The translations under genes were made by a program, and so were the position numbers. DNA of 64,000 nt from the NCBI RefSeq assembly GCF_002982315.1, contig NZ_MWZD01000017.1:434001-498000 (forward strand), given 5' to 3'. This stretch comes from Leucobacter massiliensis. GTDB lineage: Bacteria > Actinomycetota > Actinomycetes > Actinomycetales > Microbacteriaceae. Of the stretch, positions 51,221 through 60,129 are shown piece after piece; positions within the stretch are counted from its first letter, which is position 1, and every line of letters begins with the position of its first letter. Below the pieces are notes generated by a model that was not told the origin of the DNA, made no database searches, and saw nothing but the letters and a program-made list of their open reading frames with translations.

Positions 51221-53173
51221 ATGAGTGAAGAAGCTCAAGCGCCGCAGGGCGCGACCACGCCGCACGACACCGCGAAGCCCGGAGAAACGCCGCGAAAGCT
51301 GAGCCGACGAGGATTGCTCATCGGAGGAGGCGCCGTCGGCTTGGCGGCCGTCGCCGCCGGAGTCGCCTTCGGGGCGGCAAGCCGCCGCCCGGCCGGGGAC
51401 GCCGCGATCATCATCTCGAACGGCCGCGTCTGGACGGGCAGCCCTGAACGCTTCGCGGAGGCGATCGCGATCGACTCGCGCGGCACCATCGTGGCCGTCG
51501 GCACCGAGGCCGAGGTGCGGCGCTTCAACGGACCCCGCACCCAGAGCATCGACGCCGGGGGCGGAACCGTGATGCCGGGCATTCACGATTCGCACATGCA
51601 CTCCTTCAGCGGCGCCGAGGGACTGTACTATCCGAGCCTCGAGAACGCGTCGATGAGCGTCGCCGAGCTGCAGAAGAAGCTCCAGGCGATCCTCGACAAG
51701 GAGGGCGACGACCGGCCCGACAACTGGCTCGTCGTCGTGGACTGGAACCCCGCCGGCCTCACCGACGCGGTCGCGCACCGCCGCTACCTCGACGCGCTCC
51801 GCACGAAGCGACCCATCTTCCTCCGCGGATCGGACTTCCACAACGGCTGGGCGAACAGCCGCGCGCTCGAGATCGCCGGGATCACGGCCGCAACGCCGTC
51901 CCCGGAAGGCGGCGTGATCGTGCAGGAGGCGGACGGTCCCACCGGACTCCTCAAGGACGCCGCGATGTGGCTCGTCTCGGGCAAGGCTCCCGAGCTCACC
52001 GAAGCGCAGAAGCGGGAGGCGCACGAGTACGGCTTCGCCTTCCTCGCCGGAGTGGGGATCACGAGCTTCATGGACGCGGCAGGGCCGGCCGAGCGCGCCG
52101 ACGCCTTCGCCGAACTCAGCGACTCCGGGGTCATCCCGCAGCGGATCAGCATCGCCTGCGGCGTCGCGGCAGAGGAGATCGCCAACGCCGACGAGACGCT
52201 CGCCGCCATGAAGCGGGTGAGGGCGCGCTTCGCGGAGCACCCGCGCCTCACCGTCGGCACCGCGAAAGTGTTCATGGACGGGGTGGCGGAGTACCCGGCC
52301 CAGACCGCCGCGATGCTGGATCCCTACCTCGATCCCGACGGCACGCCCACCGATCACCGCGGCGAGCTCTACGTCTCCGAGGACGACTTCGCGATGATCG
52401 CGACGAAACTGGATCGCGAAGGCTGGCAGATCCACACCCACTCCATCGGCGACCACGCCGTGCGCGCCAGCCTCGACGGCTTCGAGGCCGCTCAGCGGGC
52501 CAATGGCGGCGCGCGCAACCGGCACACCGTCACGCACATCCAGTTCTGCTCCGAGCAGGACCTGCCGCGCTTCGCGGAAAACGAGGTCATCGCGAACATG
52601 CAGGCGCAGTGGGCCGCGCCCTTCTCCTTCACGCTCGACGCGCTCGAACCCTACGTCGGACCCGAGCGCCACCGGAAGCAGTACCCCCTCGGCTCGCTCG
52701 CCGCCGAGGGCGCCCGCCTCGCGGGCAGCTCCGACTGGCCCGTCGACAAGCTCAATCCGTGGAACCAGGTGCGCACGGCCGTCGACCGGACGGGCACCTT
52801 CTCCGAGACCGGCGGGGCGCTCTCGCCGGATCAGGGCATCGCGCTCAATGACTCGCTGCTCATGCACACCGCGGGGGCCGCGTATCAGCTTTTCCAGGAT
52901 GAGATCACCGGGGCCATCCGCGTGGGCATGCAGGCCGACGTCGTGGTGCTCGACCGTGACCTGTTCGGCGTGCCCATCGCAGAGGTGAGCGGAACCACCG
53001 TGAACTACACCCTCATCGACGGTGAGGTGGTGCACGACGTCTCCACGCAGGACGGCAAGCGATTCGTCAACCGGACCGTCGCCGCGCATGCCCTCGCCGC
53101 TCCCGCGGTCGTCCCGGCCGCGCTTCCGGGCGGGCGCCACGCCGTCTGCTGCGGGGCAGCGCACCCGGCGTAA
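51221..53173 (+). CDS. Tat-exported amidohydrolase (amidohydrolase 3 family)
   Basis: 650 residues. A twin-arginine signal (KLSRRGLLIGGGAVGLAAVA) precedes a metal-dependent hydrolase: IDAGGGTVMPGIHDSHMHSF with the first His pair, KVFMDGV, QIHTHSIGDHAVR, HIQF and SSDWPVDKLNPW with the last Asp. It is close to the YtcJ/NfdA-like group, which hydrolyse N-formyl or amide bonds; substrate unknown. Folding before export fits metal loading. GAGGGAGA upstream of ATG 51221. Probably repressed by the divergent TetR. Confidence 0.9.
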   Translation: MSEEAQAPQGATTPHDTAKPGETPRKLSRRGLLIGGGAVGLAAVAAGVAFGAASRRPAGDAAIIISNGRVWTGSPERFAEAIAIDSRGTIVAVGTEAEVRRFNGPRTQSIDAGGGTVMPGIHDSHMHSFSGAEGLYYPSLENASMSVAELQKKLQAILDKEGDDRPDNWLVVVDWNPAGLTDAVAHRRYLDALRTKRPIFLRGSDFHNGWANSRALEIAGITAATPSPEGGVIVQEADGPTGLLKDAAMWLVSGKAPELTEAQKREAHEYGFAFLAGVGITSFMDAAGPAERADAFAELSDSGVIPQRISIACGVAAEEIANADETLAAMKRVRARFAEHPRLTVGTAKVFMDGVAEYPAQTAAMLDPYLDPDGTPTDHRGELYVSEDDFAMIATKLDREGWQIHTHSIGDHAVRASLDGFEAAQRANGGARNRHTVTHIQFCSEQDLPRFAENEVIANMQAQWAAPFSFTLDALEPYVGPERHRKQYPLGSLAAEGARLAGSSDWPVDKLNPWNQVRTAVDRTGTFSETGGALSPDQGIALNDSLLMHTAGAAYQLFQDEITGAIRVGMQADVVVLDRDLFGVPIAEVSGTTVNYTLIDGEVVHDVSTQDGKRFVNRTVAAHALAAPAVVPAALPGGRHAVCCGAAHPA

Positions 53174-53182
53174 CGACCGGCC

Positions 53183-53215
53183 CCGGGAGGCGGCCGCACA
53201 CCGGCGGCCTCCCGG
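53183..53215 (+). terminator. Hairpin terminator after the amidohydrolase gene
   Basis: A 9-bp stem (53183-53191 with 53207-53215), extended with mismatches, 10 bp after the stop codon. Confidence 0.65.
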
Positions 53216-53330
53216 CGGACCGGCGGAGCAGACGACCAGGCGCAGTGTAGGCTTGCCGGAGTGGTCGGGGGCCCGCGTCCCCACTCGACATCGCCGATGC
53301 CGTCAGACAGGCCGCAGAGAGGCGCCCGCG

Positions 53331-53567
53331 ATGGACGACACCCTCCCCCCTGCGGCGGAGGTCACCTGGGCAATGGTCGAGGACGACTTCTACGTCGGCA
53401 GCCGCGCAGGCGAGTTCCTCGGCTATGTCGACCAGAGCGCCGACGGCCGATACCTCGCCTGCAACATGTTCTCGCATCCGATCGGCGAGTACGGCTCGCT
53501 CGACGACGCCATGAACGCCGTGCACGGGACGCACCTCAGTCCCCAGCTCGCGGCGGAGGGAGACTGA
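53331..53567 (+). CDS. Small acidic protein of unknown function in the BLUF gene pair
   Basis: 78 residues (VTWAMVEDDFYVGSRAGEFL, GYVDQSADGRYLACNMFS), no family recognised, no signal or membrane helix. AGAGAGG precedes ATG 53331; a TAGGCT -10 is near 53248. Only 1 bp separates its stop from the TTG of the BLUF gene, so they are coupled; it may be a partner of the photoreceptor. Confidence 0.65.
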   Translation: MDDTLPPAAEVTWAMVEDDFYVGSRAGEFLGYVDQSADGRYLACNMFSHPIGEYGSLDDAMNAVHGTHLSPQLAAEGD

Positions 53568-53568
53568 G

Positions 53569-54048
53569 TTGGACCGTCCATCCGAGACCCCCGCGCTGCC
53601 CCACGGGACGCTGAAGTTCCTCGTCTACACGAGCTCGGCGGTGACCCGCTTCTACGAGGAGGATCTCGACACGCTGCTCGTCGAGGCCCGAGCCCGCAAC
53701 ACCGAACTCGGGATCACCGGGCTCCTGCTGTACCGCAACGATCAGTTCATCCAGTTCCTCGAGGGCCCGCCGCGACACGTCGACGCGCTCATGAAGAAGA
53801 TCGAGCGCGATCCGCGGCACACGCGCGTGCGAGTCGTGCTCGACGAGTTCGCGCTCCAGCGGCGCTTCGAGGACTGGAGCATGGGCTACCGGACGCTGCG
53901 CGAGGCGGTGACCCCCGCCCCCGAGGGATTCCGCGACACGATTGCGGACCTCAGATCGGCACCCGATCGCGTCGCCACCGGACGCGCTGCCAAAGAGCTC
54001 GCGCTGTGGTTCCGCGTCCGCTCCGGCGGCGGGCTCGTCACCGCCTGA
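53569..54048 (+). CDS. BLUF-domain blue-light photoreceptor
   Basis: 159 residues, single BLUF domain binding FAD: KFLVYTSSAVT (key Tyr), ARARNTELGITGLLLYRN (Asn), FIQFLEGPP (Gln), and DWSMGYR (Trp/Met). All photocycle residues are present. The output must be by protein-protein contact, as no effector domain follows, only a helical cap. The start is TTG 53569 with GGAGGGAGA at ideal spacing. Confidence 0.93.
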   Translation: MDRPSETPALPHGTLKFLVYTSSAVTRFYEEDLDTLLVEARARNTELGITGLLLYRNDQFIQFLEGPPRHVDALMKKIERDPRHTRVRVVLDEFALQRRFEDWSMGYRTLREAVTPAPEGFRDTIADLRSAPDRVATGRAAKELALWFRVRSGGGLVTA

Positions 54049-54127
54049 GGCCCGGAACAGCCGGGCCGCCGCGCGGGCGCTCGGCGGCCCGGGACTCCGG
54101 CACCGGTCCGGCCTCGGGCGCCGGGGC

Positions 54128-54478
54128 TCAGCGCCCCTGGGCGCGGCGCAGCTCGTCGAAGGCTGTCGCGGTGTCGCAGGGATCGTCCTCGTCGGGCGCG
54201 AGGGTGGCGGTGAAGCCCTCTTCCGAGGGGCCGGGCTCCGGGCCGGCGGGGGCCGGCCGTGTCCCGGCGAAGTCGCAGCGTGCCTCCCCGCCTTCGCCGC
54301 CGGAGGGAGCGCCGGCCGGCGTGCCGATCGCCTCCGCGTCGCGCGCCGGGTCCGCCGGCTCGTGGCCCGACGCGGCTTCGCCGGCGCCATCCGCCCTCGG
54401 CGTCTGCTGCGAGAGATCGCCGGGGTCGTGCCCGGCCGGCTGCCGGTCCGTCGACCCGGGCGTCGTGAACTCGCTCAT
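54128..54478 (-). CDS. Low-complexity acidic protein, hypothetical
   Basis: 116 residues, rich in Gly, Pro, Ala, Asp and Glu (DLSQQTPRADGAGEAASGHE), probably disordered; ends TATAFDELRRAQGR. No homology is recognised. GGAGGTGCGCAC before ATG 54478 is a good ribosome binding site, the main reason to call it. Convergent with the BLUF gene. Confidence 0.5.
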   Translation of the reverse strand: MSEFTTPGSTDRQPAGHDPGDLSQQTPRADGAGEAASGHEPADPARDAEAIGTPAGAPSGGEGGEARCDFAGTRPAPAGPEPGPSEEGFTATLAPDEDDPCDTATAFDELRRAQGR

Positions 54479-54636
54479 GTGCGCACCTCCGTCTTCCGTT
54501 GTCGTGTGTCCAGCCTTGCGGGGCTCGTCCCGCAGCACGACGGCCTTGAACTTGCCCCCGGCCTCACCTAACATCGGCGCGCAGCTCCGCGCGCGGCTCC
54601 GCGCGCGGGGAAGGCCGAGGCCCTTCCGTGCCGCGA

Positions 54637-55725
54637 TCAACCCCGGCCCCGGCCCTCCCTCCAGAGCAGCCAGAGGAAGAAAGCGCCGCCCAGCGTCACC
54701 GTGACCACACCCGCGGGCACCGGTGCCGGGAAGGCGGTGAGTGCGACGAGGTCGCTTGCGAGGAGCAGGCACGCCCCGCACAGCGCGGCGCACACCATGC
54801 TCTCTGAGCGGCACAGGCGCCGGGCGAGGTGCGGGGCCGCGAGTGCGACGAAGGAGACGGGTCCCGTCGTCGCGACGGCGGCCGCCACGAGCAGCGTCGC
54901 GACGCCCAGCAGGATCCCGCGCACGAGCGGGGCGCGCACGCCGAGCGCCAGCGCCGTCTCCTCTCCGAGTGCCAGCGCCCGGCACGCGGGTGCGGCCCAC
55001 CACAGCACCGGCGTCGCGAGCGCGACGGCGAGGAGCGCCGGGGGCAGCGAGTGCCAGCCGACGCCCTGCAGCGACCCCACGAGCCAGGTCTGAGCGGTCG
55101 TCGCACTCGCGAGGAACACCTGCGAGAGCGCGTACTCGACCGCCGCCACCGCGATCGCCGAAACGGCGACGCCCGTGAGGACGAGCCGGGCGCCGTGCAA
55201 GCCGCTTCGCGCGGTGATCGCGAGCAGGATCACCGCCGTCCCGACCGCCCCGGCGACCGCCCCGGGTCCCGCTGCGGCACCGCCGAACAGCAGCATCGCG
55301 GCCACCGCGCCGAGGGAGGCGCCGCCGCTGACGCCGATGACGTCGGGACTCGCCAGCGCATTGCGGCTCAGCGACTGGAAGATCGCGCCGGCCAGCGCCA
55401 GGCACGCTCCCACGGCCATCGCGACGAGCGCCCGCGGCAGCCGCCTGCCCAGCACGAAGAACTCCGCTCGCGGCTCCGGCGGCCGGCCGAGGAGCGTGTC
55501 GACGACCTCCGCCGGGGTGACCACGAAGTCGCCGGCGACGAGTGCGACGCAGAGCAGCGCGAGCAGCAGCAGGCTCAGCGCAGCGCCGACCCGTGCGGTG
55601 CGCCGATGCAGGCGCAGCGATGCGCGGCCGCCCGCAAATCGCAGCACCCGTTCCCCGGGCGGCGCAGACCCGAGAGGCTTCGGCGCCGGGGGCCGGAGGG
55701 CCGATGCGTCCTCGTCGTGACTCAC
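54637..55725 (-). CDS. FecCD-family siderophore ABC transporter permease
   Basis: 362 residues, about nine membrane helices: RRLPRALVAMAVGACLALAG, AIFQSLSRNALASPDVIGVS, GASLGAV and the ATPase-contact block ALGVRAPLVRG, then PVSFVALAAPHLARRLC. GTG 55725 overlaps the stop of the other permease (GTGA). The usual ABC ATPase gene is not next to it. Confidence 0.93.
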   Translation of the reverse strand: MSHDEDASALRPPAPKPLGSAPPGERVLRFAGGRASLRLHRRTARVGAALSLLLLALLCVALVAGDFVVTPAEVVDTLLGRPPEPRAEFFVLGRRLPRALVAMAVGACLALAGAIFQSLSRNALASPDVIGVSGGASLGAVAAMLLFGGAAAGPGAVAGAVGTAVILLAITARSGLHGARLVLTGVAVSAIAVAAVEYALSQVFLASATTAQTWLVGSLQGVGWHSLPPALLAVALATPVLWWAAPACRALALGEETALALGVRAPLVRGILLGVATLLVAAAVATTGPVSFVALAAPHLARRLCRSESMVCAALCGACLLLASDLVALTAFPAPVPAGVVTVTLGGAFFLWLLWREGRGRG

Positions 55726-56771
55726 AGCGGGGCCCCGCTCCTGCGGCCGGCCACCAGGGCGATGAGCAGCGGGCCGCCGATGAATGCCATCACGACGCCG
55801 ACCGGCACCTCGGCGCCGTTGCCGATGACTCGGCCGAGCACGTCCGCGAGCAGCAGCAGGCACGGGCCGGCGAGCACCGAGAGCGGGAGGACGAGACGCA
55901 GCTCGGCTCCGATCAGACGGCGGACCAGGTGGGGGGCCGCGAGGCCCACGAAGGAGATGGGCCCGGCGAGCGCGGTCGCCGCGCCGCACAGCAGCGCGAC
56001 GGCGGCGAGCCCGAGACCGCGGACGAGGGCAGGCCGCACGCCGAGCCCAGCCGCGGTGTCGTCGCCGAGCGCCATCAGATTGAGCGCGGGTGCGAGCAGC
56101 AGCGCGAGGAGCAGGCCGCCGAGCACGAATCCGGCGAGCGGCAGCGCCTCCTCGAAGGGACGGGCGGTGAGGGAGCCGACCCGCCAGAAGCGGTAGGCGT
56201 CGAGCACCGTCTGATTCGCGAGCACGAGCGCCTGCGAGGCCCCGGCGAGCACGGCGGAGAACGCGACCCCGGCGAGCGTGAGGCGCACCGGGGAACCGGA
56301 GGCGAATCGGCTGACGGAGAAGGCGAACACGACCCCGCTCGCGATCAGCGCCCCTGCGAGGGCGAACCACACCGTCCCGGCGGCCCCGATCGTGCCGACC
56401 AGGCTGAGGCCGGCGACGACGCCGAATGCGGCTCCGGTGTTCACGCCGAGCAGGCCCGGATCGGCGATGGGGTTGCGGGTGAGCGACTGCATGAGCACAC
56501 CCGCGGCGCCGAGGGCAGCGCCGCAGAGCACGGCATTGACGGTGCGGTCGGCGCGCAGCGTGCCCACGATGCCGCTCGCCTGCTCGTTGCCCGCGCCGAG
56601 CAGGGAGTGGAACACTTGGTCGAGGGGAACGAAGCGGGCGCCGACGGCGAGGCTGAGCAGCACCGCAGCCGCCAGTACGACCGCCGCACCGAGCGCGACG
56701 GTCCAGCGGCGAGCGGAGGCGGCGGTCCGGGGGACCGTCACCCGGGGCTCCGGCTGGGGCGGATGGATCAC
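55722..56771 (-). CDS. FecCD-family siderophore ABC transporter permease
   Basis: 349 residues with the same family blocks: RTVNAVLCGAALGAAGVLMQ, SLTRNPIADPGLLGVNTGAA, GLGVRPALVRG and GPISFVGLAAPHLVRRLIG. It forms the heterodimeric membrane channel with the next gene product. ATG 56771 lies next to the iron box. Confidence 0.93.
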   Translation of the reverse strand: MIHPPQPEPRVTVPRTAASARRWTVALGAAVVLAAAVLLSLAVGARFVPLDQVFHSLLGAGNEQASGIVGTLRADRTVNAVLCGAALGAAGVLMQSLTRNPIADPGLLGVNTGAAFGVVAGLSLVGTIGAAGTVWFALAGALIASGVVFAFSVSRFASGSPVRLTLAGVAFSAVLAGASQALVLANQTVLDAYRFWRVGSLTARPFEEALPLAGFVLGGLLLALLLAPALNLMALGDDTAAGLGVRPALVRGLGLAAVALLCGAATALAGPISFVGLAAPHLVRRLIGAELRLVLPLSVLAGPCLLLLADVLGRVIGNGAEVPVGVVMAFIGGPLLIALVAGRRSGAPL

Positions 56772-56772
56772 G

Positions 56773-56791
56773 GTTGCTTAGCTTACCCTTA
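56773..56791. promoter_or_regulatory. DtxR/IdeR-like iron box between permease and binding-protein genes
   Basis: The 19 bp on the minus strand match the DtxR consensus at about 12 of 19 positions. On the plus strand it overlaps TTGCTT (56774-56779), 18 bp before TATGAT (56798-56803), the likely promoter of the binding-protein gene. Confidence 0.5.
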
Positions 56792-56811
56792 CTTTCATAT
56801 GATGAATAGTC

Positions 56812-57762
56812 GTGACCGGAAACCGAATCTCCTCAGCACGACGAATCCTGCGCACCGCCGCCGTGGCGGGTCTCGCCCTGATCCTCGCCGGATGCGGCGC
56901 CTCTGCGCCCCCGGGATCGGACGCCGACGCCCCGGCCGAAGGCGCCTACACCGTCGAGCACGCGATGGGCGAAACCGAACTCGACGCGGTGCCCGAGCGG
57001 ATCGTGGTGCTCGACTCGCCCATGATCGACGCCCTCGTAGCGCTCGGGATCACACCGGTCGGCGCTCCCCAGATCGGCGAGGGGCGAGGCTTCCCCGCCT
57101 ACCTCGCCGACGAGCTCGAAGGCACCGAGCCCGTCGGATACATCGCCGAACCCGACGTCGACGCGATCGCCAACCTCGCCCCCGACCTGATCCTCGGCTC
57201 CAAGGTCCGGCACGAGGCGCTCTACCGCGAGCTCTCCGCCATCGCGCCCACCGTGTTCTCCGAAGACACCGGCACGAACTGGACGGAGCAGGCAGAGCTC
57301 ACCGCCGCCGCCGTGGACCGCTCGGAGGAGATGCGCCAGCGGATCGACGCGGTCTCCGAGCGCGCCGCCGAGGTGGGCGAGGCCGTCGGCGCCACAGGCA
57401 CGACCGCCTCCATCGTGCGCTTCCGCGCCGACAACTTCCGTCTCTACGGACCCGGCACCTTCTCGGGATCGCTCCTCAGCGAGATGGGCTTCGAGCTCGG
57501 AGAGCGCGACTGGAACGAGTGGTCGATGCAGGAGCTGAGCCCCGAGCTGTACGAGCAGATCGACGGTGAGGTGGTCTTCTACATGAGCCCGGGCGGCGAC
57601 CCCGCCGCCACCTCCCAGAAGCGCGTCACCGGACTGTGGTCGGCGCTCCCGGGCCCCAGCCGCGGCAATGCCCACGAGGTCGACGACGACACCTGGATGA
57701 TCGGCATCGGCGTGCTCGGTGCCGAGCTCGTGATCGACGACGTGGAGCGACTGCTCGCCTGA
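56812..57762 (+). CDS. Iron-siderophore ABC transporter substrate-binding lipoprotein
   Basis: 316 residues: lipobox LAGC (residue about 27), two-lobe class III binding protein with AVPERIVVLDSPMIDALVAL, GYIAEPDVDAIANLAPDLIL and WSALPGPSRGNAHEVDDDTW. Divergent from the permease pair, so together they import ferric siderophores. GTG 56812 is 8 nt after TATGAT. Confidence 0.92.
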   Translation: MTGNRISSARRILRTAAVAGLALILAGCGASAPPGSDADAPAEGAYTVEHAMGETELDAVPERIVVLDSPMIDALVALGITPVGAPQIGEGRGFPAYLADELEGTEPVGYIAEPDVDAIANLAPDLILGSKVRHEALYRELSAIAPTVFSEDTGTNWTEQAELTAAAVDRSEEMRQRIDAVSERAAEVGEAVGATGTTASIVRFRADNFRLYGPGTFSGSLLSEMGFELGERDWNEWSMQELSPELYEQIDGEVVFYMSPGGDPAATSQKRVTGLWSALPGPSRGNAHEVDDDTWMIGIGVLGAELVIDDVERLLA

Positions 57763-57816
57763 GCGCAGCCGGTGCCCTCGCTGCGGCCCGATCCGGCCGG
57801 CGCTCGCCGGAGCGGA

Positions 57817-58608
57817 TCAGGCCGCGGCGCCCGGCTCCTCGTCGATCGTGTTGCCGCCGTCGACCGCGATCACCTGGCCCGTGAGATATGAGGCGGCGGG
57901 GGAGGCGAGGTACGCGACCAGCGAGGCGACCTCCTCGGGGCGGCCCGGCCGGCCCATCGGGGTGAGCGAGCCCATCGCGCGCTCCTCGTCCGTCGCCGAG
58001 CCGCTCGCGATCCACCCCGGCGCGACCACGTTGCAGGTGATCCCGGATCGCGCGTAGTCCACCGCGACCGAGCGGGCGAGCCCCACGAGACCGGCCTTCG
58101 CCGCGTGATACGCCGCGTCGCCCCGGTACGCCATCAGCGCGCCGGAGAGCGACCCCACCGTCACGATCCGGCCGTGACCCGCTGCCGCCATGGGCCCCAG
58201 CGCCGCACGCGTCACGAGGAACGCGGTGTCGAGATTGCGGGCGAGCGAGCGGTGCCACTGCTCCAGGGAGGACTCGGCCAGCGGCGTCGCCGCATCGCTC
58301 GAGGTGACCGCCACCATGCCGGCGTTGTTCACCAGCGCGTCGACCCGTCCCCACCGCGTCATCGCGAGCGCGATCAGCTCCTCCGCCGCCTCAGCTGCGG
58401 TGAGGTCGCCGACGAAGCCCAGCGCATCGGCGCCCTCGGCGGCCAGCTCGGCCACGCGCTCGTGGATCCGCTCGCTCGTGGCCGCCACGATCAGGCGGTG
58501 GCTCGCGGCGAGCGCGCGTGCGCAGGCCATTCCGATGCCGTCGGGGGCGCCCGCGCCCGTGATCACGGCGACCGGCCGCGGCTCCTCGATCGGTGACGTG
58601 GTGTGCAT
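57817..58608 (-). CDS. Short-chain dehydrogenase/reductase
   Basis: 263 residues: cofactor loop [26 protein letters not shown], catalytic Ser in [22 protein letters not shown] (Tyr and Lys) and [13 protein letters not shown]. Complete SDR active site; the substrate cannot be inferred. ATG 58608 with GGGAAG upstream. Divergent from the MFS gene. Confidence 0.92.
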   Translation of the reverse strand: MHTTSPIEEPRPVAVITGAGAPDGIGMACARALAASHRLIVAATSERIHERVAELAAEGADALGFVGDLTAAEAAEELIALAMTRWGRVDALVNNAGMVAVTSSDAATPLAESSLEQWHRSLARNLDTAFLVTRAALGPMAAAGHGRIVTVGSLSGALMAYRGDAAYHAAKAGLVGLARSVAVDYARSGITCNVVAPGWIASGSATDEERAMGSLTPMGRPGRPEEVASLVAYLASPAASYLTGQVIAVDGGNTIDEEPGAAA

Positions 58609-58714
58609 GATGGCTTCCCTCCCGGCGGCCGCAGCGGCGCGCACCCGGGACGATCCTCTCAGAGCGGCCCGTCTCCGTCGCCCTGCCACGCCCCGGCGGA
58701 TCCATGCTGGCGCA

Positions 58715-58729
58715 CTGGACGCCGTCCAG
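58715..58729. promoter_or_regulatory. Inverted repeat at the MFS gene promoter
   Basis: CTGGAC and GTCCAG with 3 bp between, directly before the TAACGT -10 box (58731-58736) and 6 nt gap to GTG 58743; a repressor site in this place would block the promoter. Confidence 0.4.
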
Positions 58730-58742
58730 GTAACGTGTCTGC

Positions 58743-60116
58743 GTGCGGACCACGAACCACGCTCACGCCGGGGAGCTCGATTCGCGCGCATCCCGGCAGA
58801 CGGCCGTCCTCGTGAACGTGGCCAAGATCGCGCTCCTCGCCGCCCTCGCACCCCCCGTCATCGCCGGGATCGCCGAACGCGCGACGCGCATCGCAGGACC
58901 GGGCGAGGCGGCGTCGATCGTCGCCATGACCGTCAGCGCCGGCGCCGGCGCAGCCGTCCTCGGCGCGCTGATACTGGGGATCGCCTGCGACGCCGGCACC
59001 CAGAGCCATCGCACGCGCTGGCTCTGGGTCGCGGTGGGGGCCGCGGTCGGCACCGCCGGACTGCTCACGGCAGCCGCCGGGGACACGACCCCGGCCCTCC
59101 TCGGCGGGTGGACCCTCGCGCAGCTCGGATACTCGGGAGCGATGGCGGTGCTGCGCACCGTGCTCGTCTCCGTCGAGCGCACGCACCGCCGGCGCGGCGC
59201 CGTGGTCGTGGTCGTCGCCGCCTACGGGGGCCTGGCGATCCCCCTGCTCCTCCTCATCGCCCTGCCGGGCCGGGCCTGGGCGGTGACGCTGGGGCTCGCC
59301 GCCGCCGCGCTGCTCATTCCCCTCGCCGTGCTCGTCCTCTTCCCGCCTGCTCGCCGCGGCAGTCCGCTCGCAACCGCGCCCGAGCCGCCACGCACGCACG
59401 ACCGCGGATCGGCGGCACCACCGGTGCCGGCACCGGGGCCGAGCTCGTTCCTCCGATCCGGCCTCTCGCCGATCCGCGTGCTCGCGCTCCAGTTCCTCAG
59501 CGGCTCGGTGATCGCGGCCCTCGTGGCATACCACCCGCTCGACCTCCACGCGCGTGCCGGCTCAGGCGACTTCCCGGTGAGTGCCAGCTCCTGGGCCGCG
59601 ATCGCCGCGATCCTCGGCCTCGTCGCCGCCACCGGCGTGCTCTACCGGCGCCCCGAGGCCCTCGGATCCCCCCGTCTCATCGTGGCGCTCGCCGGCGTGC
59701 TCCTCGCAGCCTCCCTCGTCCTCCGCACCCTGAGCCCCAGCCCCGCGTGGATCGCCGCCGCGGCGGCCCTCAGCGGGACCGCCGTGGGGCTCAACAACAG
59801 CGCACTGCTCAGCGCGGCGCTCGAGACCGCACCCGAGCGCCGGCACGGCAGCTACATCGGCGCCTTCAGCGCCGCCGGTGCCCTCGGGCAGGTCGCCGGC
59901 CCCCTCGCCGGGCTGGCGGTGGTGCGCGCCGCCACGCACGGAGCGGCGCTGGACGGCGGATACTCCGCGCTCTTCCTCGTGCTGGCCGCCGTCGCGGCCC
60001 TCTGCTCGGCTGCGGCGGTGATCCCGGATCCGCGTCCGAGGCCGGGCCGCCGCGCGACCGCCCTCGCCCGGCCCGCCGGCGCCCTGCGGGCAGGCCCCGA
60101 GGATCCAGCGCCCTGA
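58743..60116 (+). CDS. MFS-type transporter-like membrane protein
   Basis: 457 residues, about 12 membrane helices in two halves joined by a Pro/Arg-rich loop (about 205-245). [20 protein letters not shown] and [40 protein letters not shown] are typical of drug/solute MFS exporters. Substrate unknown. Leaderless GTG start. Convergent with the second LuxR gene. Confidence 0.8.
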   Translation: MRTTNHAHAGELDSRASRQTAVLVNVAKIALLAALAPPVIAGIAERATRIAGPGEAASIVAMTVSAGAGAAVLGALILGIACDAGTQSHRTRWLWVAVGAAVGTAGLLTAAAGDTTPALLGGWTLAQLGYSGAMAVLRTVLVSVERTHRRRGAVVVVVAAYGGLAIPLLLLIALPGRAWAVTLGLAAAALLIPLAVLVLFPPARRGSPLATAPEPPRTHDRGSAAPPVPAPGPSSFLRSGLSPIRVLALQFLSGSVIAALVAYHPLDLHARAGSGDFPVSASSWAAIAAILGLVAATGVLYRRPEALGSPRLIVALAGVLLAASLVLRTLSPSPAWIAAAAALSGTAVGLNNSALLSAALETAPERRHGSYIGAFSAAGALGQVAGPLAGLAVVRAATHGAALDGGYSALFLVLAAVAALCSAAAVIPDPRPRPGRRATALARPAGALRAGPEDPAP

Positions 60117-60129
60117 GCCGAACCCCTGC

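Noticed and set aside
50225-53284. 1019-codon open frame antisense to the TetR and amidohydrolase genes
   Set aside because: Shadow frame of high-GC coding DNA; the sense strand has complete TetR and amidohydrolase motifs.
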